This document shows, piece after piece, positions 55,432-64,000 of a DNA stretch of 64,000 bases. The DNA is from Tomocerus qinae (Eukaryota > Arthropoda > Collembola > Entomobryomorpha > Tomoceridae). Where the stretch lies: the NCBI GenBank assembly GCA_020055645.1, contig JAECZT010000010.1, forward strand, positions 186,001 to 250,000, read 5' to 3'. The notes below the pieces were generated by a model. It was not told the DNA's origin. It made no database searches and worked only from the letters and a program-made list of their open reading frames with translations. The translations under genes and the position numbers were made by a program. How positions within the stretch are numbered: the stretch's first letter is position 1; each line of letters opens with the position of its first letter.

Positions 55432-57115
55432 CCTACAGCAAGCCGTAACAGAAGCAAGCCTGAGTAAAAGGGACCGTGTGCACATTTTGGTTGTAATAAT
55501 AATAGAAATAAATTTATTTTGATTATTAAAGTAAGCAGTAATTCAAACTAGAATATTTAATTCATAATTCAATATAAAAACCAACAGAAAATCAAAATAG
55601 ATTGATGTTTACTATCAAAATCAACAGAAAATCAAAATTGATTAATGTAGACTATGAAAATCAACAGAAAATCAAAATTGATTAATGTTGATTATGAAAA
55701 TCAACAGAAAATCAAAATTGATTAATGTTGATTATGAAAATCAACAGAAAATCAACAGAAAATCAAAATGGATTAATGTTGATTATGAAAATCAACAGAA
55801 AATCAAAATTGATTAATGTTCACTATGAAAGTCAGCAGAAAATCTAAATTGATTAATGTTGACTATCAAAATTAACAGAAATTCAAAATTGATTAATGTT
55901 GACTATCAAAATTAACAGAAATTCAAAATTGATTAATGTTGACTATCAAAATTAACAGAAATTCAAAATTAATTAATGTTGACTATCAAAATTAACAGAA
56001 ATTCAAAATTGATTAATGCTGACTATCGAAATTAACAGAAATTCAAAATTGATTAATGTTGACTATCAAAATTAACAGAAATTCAAAATTGATTAATGTT
56101 GACTATCAAAATTAACAGAAATTCAAAATTGATTAATGTTGACTATCAAAATTAACAGAAATTCAAAATCAATTAATGTTGACTATCAAAATTAACAGAA
56201 ATTCAAAATTGATTGATATCGATTATCATGATCAACAGAAAATCAAAATTGATTAATGTTGACTTTGAAAATTAACAGATATTCAAAATTGATTAATGTT
56301 GATTATTAAATCAACAGAAAATCAAAATTGAATAATATTGACTATTAAAATCAACAGAAAATCGAAATAGACTAACATTGACTGTTTAAATCCACAAAAA
56401 ATCAAAATAGATTAATATTCAGTATTTAAATCAACAGAATATCAAAATAGATTACTATTGAGTATATAAATCAACAGAAAATCAAAATAGATTAATATTG
56501 ATTATTAAAATCAACAGAACATCAAAACAGAATAATGTTGACTATTTAAATCTACAGAAAATCAAAATAGATTGACATTGACTATTTAAATCTACAGAAA
56601 ATCAAAAAATAATATTGACTATTTAAATCAGCAGTAAATCAAAATAGAACAATATTGACTATTTAAATCTACAGAAAGTCAAAATAGAATAATATTCACT
56701 ATTTAAATCTACAGAAAGTCAAAATAGAATAATATTCACTATTTAAATTTGCAGAAAATCAAAATAGAATAATATTCACTATTTAAATTTGCAGAAAATC
56801 AAAAAGGATTAATATTGACTATTTAAATCAACGGAAAACCAAAGTAGAGCAATATTGACTATTTAAATCTGCAAAAAGTCAAAATAGATTAATATAGATT
56901 ATTAAAATCAACAGAACATCAAAACAGATTAATATTGATTATTTAAATCAACAGAAAATCAAAACAGATTAATATTGACCATTAAAATCAACATAAAATC
57001 AAAACAGATTAATATTGACTATTTAAATCAACAAAAAGTCGAAATAGATTAATATTGACTATTTAAATCAACAGAAAATCCAAATAGATTAATATTCAGA
57101 ATCGAAATAAGCAAA
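55432..57115 (-). mobile_element. Family H copy 11, 3' end plus long minisatellite
   Basis: CCTACAGCAAGCCGTAACAG at 55432 marks the 3' end of a minus copy. The minisatellite then extends to about 57110 in two sub-types: an AATTAACAGAAATTCAAAAT block (55870-56220, very uniform) and an older AATCTACAG type. The head and conserved block are missing. Confidence 0.65.
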
Positions 57116-57237
57116 AAATCGTGTGCCAAAAATGACAACGGCGGCGGCTGGCCATCACGGCGGGGTTCTCTGTTTTTAGACATCTTGAAATACTAATGTC
57201 ATGAATCAAACTTGTAGCTATTTTAATATTATCCGGA

Positions 57238-57732
57238 TTGATCTTTGGTCTGGCTTTTGTTCCGTTTTTTCTAAGTGGATTCACAGAATGGATTTATTCT
57301 GTCGACGAACTAAATATTGCTGCCGGATTTGAAGCCGTACTCTCAAGAAGCGTAGCTCACTTAATAACCGAACTGATATTGAATTTGGTGCTTTTTATTC
57401 GGATTGTTAGAAATATCTTTCAAAACAAGGGTTTCCCCAAAAATATTAGGGAATATTTCTCTATATATTCGTTTGTGTTGAAGAACACGGCAAGAGATGG
57501 ATTTCTGAATGTAGTTAACCACGCTATAATGAAGCCGTTTTCCGCCGTCCACATTAAAATCGTATGTTGCATTGTGGGAAAACTATTATGTCAGGAAATA
57601 TACTCTGTGGTTGTAACAAATTTTATTGTGGAATTTTTTGTCGGACTGTCGGCAAAATATTTAGTAAAGGTAAATTTGTGTACGAACGGGTACAATGCAA
57701 TACACTGGTCCTGTAAGAGTTTAGAAAAGTAA
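57238..57732 (+). CDS. Unrecognised hydrophobic ORF, 164 codons
   Basis: The product is not recognised. The frame is open for 495 bp in AT-rich DNA, which is more than expected by chance but not compelling. It has three or four hydrophobic stretches (IFGLAFVPFFLSGF, ELILNLVLFIRIV, IKIVCCIVGKLLC, FIVEFFVGL). The first codon lies inside the 57116-57240 spacer, which also carries the GC-rich fragment shared with 51570. It ends 77 bp before the left end of the transposon at 57809. The opposite strand has partial open frames over the same bases, so which strand, if either, is coding is uncertain. Confidence 0.2.
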   Translation: MIFGLAFVPFFLSGFTEWIYSVDELNIAAGFEAVLSRSVAHLITELILNLVLFIRIVRNIFQNKGFPKNIREYFSIYSFVLKNTARDGFLNVVNHAIMKPFSAVHIKIVCCIVGKLLCQEIYSVVVTNFIVEFFVGLSAKYLVKVNLCTNGYNAIHWSCKSLEK

Positions 57733-58116
57733 TTGTAATTATAATTGAGAGATTCCTGTGAATAACAACTTATCATAATTTCGGAATTGGGAATCAAATT
57801 CAGAAGCCGGGGGAAAGAAGGGCGTGGCGCAAAATTCTGAATTTGTAAACAACTTTTCAAAAAGTATCGAACGTATAAAAGACCCGAAACCCGAATGTTC
57901 TGATACCTGACAAGAGAGAGATTTTGAGTGTCTGGCCGAAATAAGTTGTAACAAACAGCAGTAATGATGGCATTCATAAAAGTATAAAATAATGAAATAA
58001 CAACTGTATTGTATAATACAATGTGATGCACATCTTGGTTTTCGTTTTAACAATGCTACAATACTTTATTACAAAAACCAAAAGTTATCTGAACGTAAAC
58101 AAACTCTAGTAGCAAT

Positions 58117-60094
58117 CTATATGTAAATTTTACATCTTTTAGCGCACAACCAATAGTGTGGAAGATTTCTATAGAAATCACGGTATTGTGGATCCAGAAA
58201 TTCTAACATTTTCATCAAATCTGCATATTTTTTAGAATCAATCAGCAGATCAGCTTCATTTCTGACTCTAAACGCAACATTGTCTAACCAATCATCTGTC
58301 CACGAGGCTCGCTGACTGTGTTGTAAACCAGCCAGAAACGGTTGAGGAATTTCGTGACGAGTAAAATAATGAGAATTATGACGCTCTTTACTCAAAATGC
58401 CAGACGTGTCACCCAAAGTTATTCTAAACCATAGAGATTGGGAAACTTTTAAAGTGTGAGGTTTAGGAACCATTTCTAATAAGTCATCGAAGGCCAAGAA
58501 GTCTTCCCTTTTCATTACTTGGTACTGAAAAGAATTGCTAGGTCTTGAATTTTGAAACACAGTAAGCCACTCTTCGGGTGAAAATACTTTCCCATTCTTC
58601 TTTTGTTTCTCAATGAGTCCGAATAACCGATCGCAAACTAGGAAAGAATGGCCGCTACTCAAAAATTTTTGATCTACAGCTGTAGATCAAAAATCCGAGC
58701 TGTCAAATCAAAGATTTTTTACTACTGTATACAGTAGTAAAAAATCTGTGCTTGATCAAAAGTTTGGCAAATACGAGTGTTAAGTAATTATTATTTTGAC
58801 CCGAGCAGCGGTCACTCCACAAAATCAGACTTCTATCTTGATTTTCCGCCAAAGGGAGAAAATTGGTATTTATATAACGCCACAGACACGAAACCATCTC
58901 TTCGGATCCTCTAGTGGCCATTGATTCAGTCCAACAACTCATAGTAGTAGCATCAGTACCAGTGTTGTAAATGCAATAATTATATGAGGAATATTGCCTT
59001 AGATAAAACATATCTTTGTGTACCAGCGTAGGGGAAAACAGAACTTGCTCCAAGTCTACACATAGGACGATAACCGAGCGATCCAATTTGGCTATTTCTA
59101 TGTCATTTCTCATGTGTGTATACCCGTCATTTGCAATCTGATGGTGTAGTTCGGTTTGTTGACGAATTCTGTTACGCTCTTCCGTACTACGGGCATTTTT
59201 TCGGATATATAAAGTTTTTCGCATTCGCTTCATGTGTCTGAACGTAGCTTAGAAAATCGTAGTCCTGTTGTTTTTGGTTCCTTGCAGTATGCGTCTTTTA
59301 GGAACGGTACTCGAATATCTTCTGGGTTTGCGTCCACTAACATCCTCAAAAATTTTTGACATATTTAGTCCCAGTGGAAGATATTCTCGTTGCGGATCTC
59401 CCACGTTTCGAATGTAGTGCGATAACGTTGTTGGAAAGCTGGATATGTGGACTCGGATCAAATCCAAGACATAGGCGTTTAAACGATGAGGTCGAGTATT
59501 GTGTCTTCCACGTTGATCCCTACCAAAAATTTCTCTTTGGAGCAGTTTTTGCTGGATAACACGAATGCGTTTCTGTTTAACCTGTAGAATATGCATTAAA
59601 CTCGCTTGACAAATTTCATTACGTTCTCCATTGGAAGGGAGGGGATATGTGAAGGTGTTCACACGTCTGTGGTTTTCATCATTCCTATCATCTTCATCTT
59701 GGGTGACACAGGCAAGCAAGAATGTATTTTGCATTTCGTAATTTCCGTTTGAGTAGAATCTCCTAAATATCTCTTGCTTTGAGTCAACACTCAGTAGACA
59801 ACCTTTGTTTTGACAACTTGCAGGACATACTTTGCTTGCCAAGCATTAATAGTTTTAGCATTAATATTTTTTTGATATAAAAAAGTGACAATTTATGTAG
59901 AATAAGTTTGAAATTTTTACGTTGGGAGGAACTTTACCCGGTACAAGATATCCTGCGGAAGAGAGATACGGATGTGCACTATTTCTGTTTTTCTTCCTCA
60001 CTTCGTTTATCCTAGATTGTAGATTTATTGCTCGTTTTCTTCGACCGTTTATTTCACTCAGTTGCCGTTCTGTAAGTACCACCTTGTGCTCCAT
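58117..60094 (-). pseudogene. Putative transposase of transposon A (DUF7869-like)
   Basis: Exon 1 runs from ATG 60094 to 59921 (58 codons; LTERQLSEINGRRKRAINLQ) and ends at GTAAAA. The next part (59842-59249) has VCPASCQNKGCLLS, RIRVIQQKLLQREIFG and HNTRPHRLNAYVLDLIRVHI. A frameshift near 59340 and a TGA at 59230-59232, where copy B has Cys (SDTC-x-x-C), break it. Next comes IVLCVDLEQVLFSP, TRGSEEMVSCLW and LILWSDRCSGQNNNYL. After the palindromic segment at 58666-58746 comes SSGHSFLVCDRLFGLIEKQK and LMKMLEFLDPQYRDFYRNLP. D in VDLEQ, D in WSDRC and D in CDR could be RNase H-like catalytic residues; that is inference. Confidence 0.65.
58666..58746. other. Two perfect palindromes at an intron position of transposon A
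   Basis: TTTTTGATCTACAG/CTGTAGATCAAAAA (28 bp, 58666-58693) and GATTTTTTACTACTGTA/TACAGTAGTAAAAAATC (34 bp, 58713-58746) lie 19 bp apart. They interrupt the coding sequence between FFTTV and the GHSFL exon, where copy B has a GT-AG intron. Half of each palindrome is coding sequence and the other half is its inverted copy. A 52-base GTAGTA...CTGTAG intron here would restore the frame. Confidence 0.6.
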
Positions 60095-60280
60095 TTCAAT
60101 ACAGGTTTCTCGATATTATTTCTTGCTTTTTTAAATTTCAAATTATGTTTATCGAAATAAGATTTAAAATGCTATTGGAATATTTCCGCCAAGTAGAATT
60201 TCGGGTCCCGTGTTCGTGACCCAAAAGGTCACTTCATAAGTTGTCAAGGAAATTAAAAACCCCACGCCCTTCTTTCCCCC

Positions 60281-60749
60281 AGATAGATTGTAGTCATAGA
60301 AAATAAACAAGGTTTCTCCAAAGGGAAAATTAAAAAAAAATTTGTCATTCCCCAGTGGAAAAATGATGGTTTCAGTTTCAAGTAATATTAAATGGTGAAA
60401 TAGTGAAATATTATCAGCGTCTCGACGGGCCTGTAATTTCTTTGAAATGACATACGCGGATTCGAATCGGTCAGCTAACACTCAAAAAGGCAAGCTGGAT
60501 TTTTGTAGCCTGATAAAATGGACCACTTATATGGCAGGCAGTTTGGTGACAAGCCGGTAAAAATGGCTAACTGGTTGTTTTAAATCTTGGTTAGCCAGTG
60601 GGTGAAATAGTTAAATATTTGAGCTAAAATAATCACTCTTCATTGAACAACAGTTCAAAACTGTAATAGTATTTTACGATTTGTAACATTTTAGTCGGCT
60701 GAGTCTTTAGTCAAGAAGTGGATAAGTAAGCATTTAAGATTTAACACGA
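60281..60749. other. Spacer between transposon A and the LINE relic
   Basis: A minus-strand frame (60481-60164, 105 codons) runs from unique sequence into the end of transposon A. Its outer 65 residues (FHHLILLETETIIFPLGND and so on) look protein-like but are not recognised. TGGCTAACTGG and GGTTAGCCAGTGG at 60563-60602 form an inverted pair. Confidence 0.25.
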
Positions 60750-60958
60750 CAGCTACAAATATAAGTTTTTAGTTCTAATTTGAACGAAGCAAGAGAATGT
60801 TGCATTTTATACCATTAGGGAGACAATTCCATAACATTGTTGCTCTATATCTATATGATTTTTTTAAATTCTGTTTTAAAAGAAGGAACAGGCATATTTT
60901 TCAACCGACTATCTTTCGTGTTTACATCATACTTCCATAGGTTAATAATCACATCAGG
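60750..60958 (-). pseudogene. C-terminal end of the LINE split by transposon B
   Basis: The minus strand downstream of transposon B reads INLWKYDVNTKDSRLKNMPV, then TEFKK, and in a shifted frame RATMLWNCLPNGIKCNI. W-N-x-L-P-x-x-I is the usual C-terminal block of CR1/Jockey-like LINEs, also seen as WNRLP in the 48195 piece. It continues the relic at 63412-64000 across the insertion. Confidence 0.6.
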
Positions 60959-60962
60959 ATAT

Positions 60963-63407
60963 GACTGGGTGGCTGGAAAAAGAACGTATATCCGTTGCCA
61001 AAATAAATCTTTGGGTAACTAGGTGTGATAATTGAAATTGGTAAACAATTTTTAACCCTTTACTCAACAACTCAACTCAACAAGATCAATATACCACTTG
61101 GTGGATAACGAATTTAAATCATAAAGTACTACATTAATTTTGCAAGAATTCCCAAAATCGTCTTGCAGTCGCAGGAAGGTACTTCTGCATGGAGAGTAGG
61201 TCTTGTGTAAGTGCTACATCTAAATGCAAGGGAGCATGGTATTTCTGTTGAGGGATTATTGTGTTTAAATCAATGACAGTTGGTGAAAGATGTTGTTCCC
61301 ATTGCTCATTATTGTGGTCCTGTTTGGTAAATATGGAGTTCGGATGTTGTGACTCCACTTTTATCACCATCGCGTGAGTGACTTTAAGCGTCGCAGGTCG
61401 TCTAGCAGCTTGAACGATGATATCAAAATCCAAAATTGTTTCTTGAGTCATTCTTTGTACTTCGAATGGATTAGTAATACAGGCTTCTTTGAGCATGTTA
61501 ATGCAATCATCGACATGTAAAATAGGTACTCTTTTCATTTTTCGTTCAACTAAGGCAAACTGCCGATCACACGGCAGAAATGAATGCCCTGTGCACAAGA
61601 ACTTTTGATGTATCTAACAAATAGATAAATTCCAATTAGATTATCATTGGCATCATTGGTTATAATTTTGCAAAAATTTAGAGTAAAAAATACCTCTGTA
61701 AAATATTTTAAAGCTACAAGGTAGCGGTACCCGCAAATCGTTTCAAAATTATTATTTTGGGCACAACATCTATCAGACCATACAACTAAAGTCCGTTCTT
61801 GGCCGTCAGGTAAGACTTCGAAATTGCGTGTGCAAAACTGGTACATACTCGAAAAAATTTCGCTGGCTCCTCGATTTCCTTCTCTTTTGTGCCAGAAGCA
61901 CATAACTGTTTTATCTGTATCAGCGCGATGAATTGCAACATTGTAACATGGGTATTTCAGCTTGTAATACTGTACGCTGTTGGTTAACTTTCATGGCTGT
62001 TTTGAAACATGCTTACAAATTGTAAGTAAACTTACCGCTTGCATGTCGATTGACAATACAGTGTAGTTCGGATTCGTTTTACTTAACATGTAATCATCTC
62101 TGAGATTTTGAAACCCGTTCTCTGCTTTCAGATGATGCTCAACCATCGTTAGCCACAAATCACTTAGTTGATTCTCATTTTCAATATTTGTTTCGTCTAG
62201 ATTTGAAATGGCTACAAAAAGCTCATCGCATTGATTACAAGTGTCGCTCCTTGGGGGACGAAATCTTAGATTCAGCTCCCTGAACGTATCATAATAGACT
62301 TTTTGATGTGAGAATACATCCTCCCCAATTGCTTCACAATACATTTTAAACATCTTAGAAACGTTTAAATCAGTTCCCAAATATTGGCGTAATGGGTTTC
62401 CAGCCTAGAAGCGGACAATTTTTTTGTAATTTAATCTTTTCCCAAAATTTACTATAGTTAAAAAATATCTTACAGCGCGAGAATAGTGGCTTAATTCTGT
62501 TGGAAAAGATCTTATGTGGGATACAATATTTGCCTTTACGTCGGGACTGTGCTTATGAGGCCGATTTAAATGTTGTCCTCTTAACTCTTAAATCTATTGC
62601 TGCAAGGTTCCCAGAACACAATTTCTGCTGAATTGTTCGTAAACGTAACTCACTTAATCCGAAAACTGCTAGAAATGACTTTTTGCAAACACATACTTTG
62701 TTACTATTTTCATCTGTTATCCAGTAAATGTATGTGCAGCTTCGTCGATGGACTTCTCCGTTCACTTTTCGTTGCTTTACAAGTTTCTTTTCAATTAAGT
62801 TCAACAGCGATGTCGATTGGACATTCCAATTTGCTAAATTCCAAAACTCTTGGAATAATTCCACTTTTCTTTGTTGGGAAACTAAGCAGCCCTCATTCAG
62901 ACACCCTGGTTCGCAATAGTAATCCTTTGAGTTGAAATAAAATTTTCTTATATGAAAGATTAAGGTGACGTGTTTTTGATTTAATATTAATTTCATGTCA
63001 TAGAATGATAAGTTTTACATACCTCATTTATTGGCACAGCTCCTTGATTTTCTTTGCCATTCCGCCCTACGTGTGAGTTTCCTGAATTTTTCTTAATTTT
63101 TGCACAATTGTCTGCCCAATCGGCTACATTTATTTTTCGTCGTCTTCCCACATTTAAGCCAGCTAATTGTCGTTGTGGAATGTTAAAGTGTGTATCCATT
63201 TTATAGCAATGAAAGATGATTGATTTAAATAAGAAGGAAACGAACACTGTAACCAAAAGTTTTAAGCCATCAAGCAAAAACTACATCATTATTTTGAATT
63301 GGCGGGTTGAGAGGGTTAAAAATTGTTTTCCAATTTCAATTATCACACCTAGTTAACTAAATATTTTTTTGGCAACGGATATACGTTCTTTTTCCAGCCA
63401 CCCAGTC
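60963..63407 (-). mobile_element. Transposon B: ~105-bp inverted ends, inserted in a LINE
   Basis: The left end 60963-61067 (GACTGGGTGGCTGGAAAAAG, AACGTATATCCGTTGCCAAA) and right end 63303-63407 are reverse complements with few mismatches over about 105 bp. ATAT flanks both sides (60959-60962 and 63408-63411), consistent with a 4-bp duplication, though TA or AT with a longer terminus is equally possible. The flanks are the two halves of one LINE C-terminal region, so this is a genuine insertion. It carries one minus-strand gene with four short introns. Confidence 0.85.
61134..63199 (-). CDS. Putative transposase of transposon B, five exons (DUF7869-like)
   Basis: The proposed exons are 63199-63023, 62924-62474, 62404-62035, 61969-61694 and 61613-61134, each with GT/AG borders (donors GTATGT, GTAAG, GTAAGT, GTATTT). 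The protein would have about 580 residues. It starts MDTHFNIPQRQLAGLNVGRR. Exon 2 has CEPGCLNEGCLVSQQRK and RLRTIQQKLCSG. Exon 3 has LNVSKMFKMYCE and PPRSDTCNQCDEL, and ends LSIDMQA. Exon 4 has GNRGASEIFSSMYQF and TLVVWSDRCCAQNNNF. Exon 5 has CTGHSFLPCDRQFALVERKM. One base near 62580 breaks the frame in exon 2 between AIDLRV and NRPHKHSPDV, so the copy is probably inactive. The exon 3/4 junction is the least certain. The family resembles uncharacterised animal proteins, not a transposase I can name. Confidence 0.65.
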
Positions 63408-63411
63408 ATAT

Positions 63412-64000
63412 AGTGTTTTATGCATAATTAGAGGGTACAAAGTTGTAAGTATAACATAATCTATATATGTTCACTGACAGATGATATTCCAAACGTATCA
63501 TATAAGTTATACATATTTGGATATGGCAAGTTACCGGCACGCATGCGAGCTACTTTCTTCGTGCTATAAAAATAATTTAGTAAGAAATTATCAACTAGGG
63601 ACTGTATTTTAACAATGTTGGCATTGGATGTAGCAGAATAGATAACAATGCCATAGTCAATAATAGACATAACAAAAGCCTTAAAAAGAGTTGTCATTAC
63701 TGCTAAAGGAAAATTTCTTCTATAATACAAAAGCTTATAACGACGATAACTAATTTTGTGGCAGACAATGCTTACATGTTTATTGAATGACAAGTCACAC
63801 TCCAAATGTAAGCCTAGATATTTAAAGGAATTAACTTTGCAAATTGTATTATTATTTACAGTCACAGAAGTATAGTCTACATTAGGGGGTGTACAGTTAG
63901 GGTTATAAAATACCATAAACTCTGATTTCTGCCAGTTCGGATCAGATTTGTTGTCTGTACACCAAGACTCAAGACTGCAGCCCGGACATAGAGGACTGTA
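63412..64000 (-). pseudogene. LINE relic, RT thumb region, runs off the window
   Basis: On the minus strand it enters from beyond 64000 with LESWCTDNKSDPNWQKSEFM, then VNSFKYLGLHLECDLSFNKH (the YLG block) and FKAFVMSIIDYGIVIYSATS, as in the 48195 fragment. The frame breaks near 63461, and the last LINE bases before transposon B read in another frame (YRLCYTYNFVPSNYA). It is one element with 60750-60958. Confidence 0.7.

Larger units (their letters stand above)
57809..60280 (-). mobile_element. Transposon A: inverted-end element with WSDRC/QNNN protein
   Basis: GGGGGAAAGAAGGGCGTGG at 57809-57827 is repeated in reverse at 60262-60280. The match continues more weakly inward for about 100 bases (ACAACTT, GACCCGAAA). 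Length is 2472 bp, almost the same as transposon B (2445 bp), and the single gene inside is homologous and in the same orientation. No clear target duplication was found. The terminal sequences of A and B differ, so they belong to different subfamilies. Confidence 0.65.

Noticed and set aside
63461-63916. Intact host gene on the minus strand
   Set aside because: The YLG and IIDYG blocks identify it as the thumb region of a LINE RT, and it continues beyond transposon B.

Overview
This is AT-rich animal DNA. It has short GT-AG introns, THAP/P-type, Helitron and LINE coding relics, a tRNA-like SINE with its target duplication, and dense minisatellites. I favour an arthropod, with low confidence; no host gene is complete enough to name a species. 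I see no rRNA, intact tRNA, CRISPR or prokaryotic operon. Nearly everything is mobile DNA or its remains, and host sequence appears only as orphan exons (7.8-8.2 kb and 20.4-20.6 kb).

Layout. 0.5-3.3 kb is a GC-richer block with consecutive long plus-strand frames of unknown function. 3.3-6.6 kb is a giant inverted repeat built from about 132-bp tandem units. 8.4-13.4 kb, 27.1-29.5 kb, 41.3-42.5 kb and 51.7-57.1 kb hold many copies, some nested, of one non-autonomous element, here called family H. It starts AGCTCGCCTGA, carries a GTCC microsatellite and a roughly 40-bp minisatellite, and ends in GGCTTGCTGTAGG. 13.9-20.3 kb is a broken Helitron with Rep and PIF1-like helicase parts and a hairpin-CTAG 3' end. 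20.6-27.1 kb is a patchwork of inverted-repeat elements around P-element-like (THAP/transposase) relics. 30.8-40.1 kb is two abutting minus-strand non-autonomous Helitron-like units, each carrying a 21-bp satellite. 40.1-41.3 kb is a THAP exon split upstream by a 564-bp SINE-like insertion with a 14-bp target duplication. 42.6-45.5 kb is a decayed R2-type LINE. 46.2-49.2 kb is a decayed endonuclease/RT LINE of the CR1/Jockey-like group.

57.8-63.4 kb is the most interesting part. Two diverged transposons of nearly equal length (about 2.47 and 2.45 kb), each with inverted termini, encode homologous multi-exon proteins carrying a WSDRC-x-x-QNNN motif and a GHSFLxCDR motif. They resemble uncharacterised animal proteins (DUF7869-type, from memory). 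One copy interrupts a LINE and is flanked by a 4-bp ATAT repeat, so its mobility is visible in the sequence.

How the parts relate. The Helitron and the satellite-bearing units share their 3' terminus, so the former or a relative could have mobilised the latter. P-like pieces at 22.6-24.9, 25.0-27.1 and 40.1-41.3 kb look like one family. Insertions into insertions give a relative age order at several loci.
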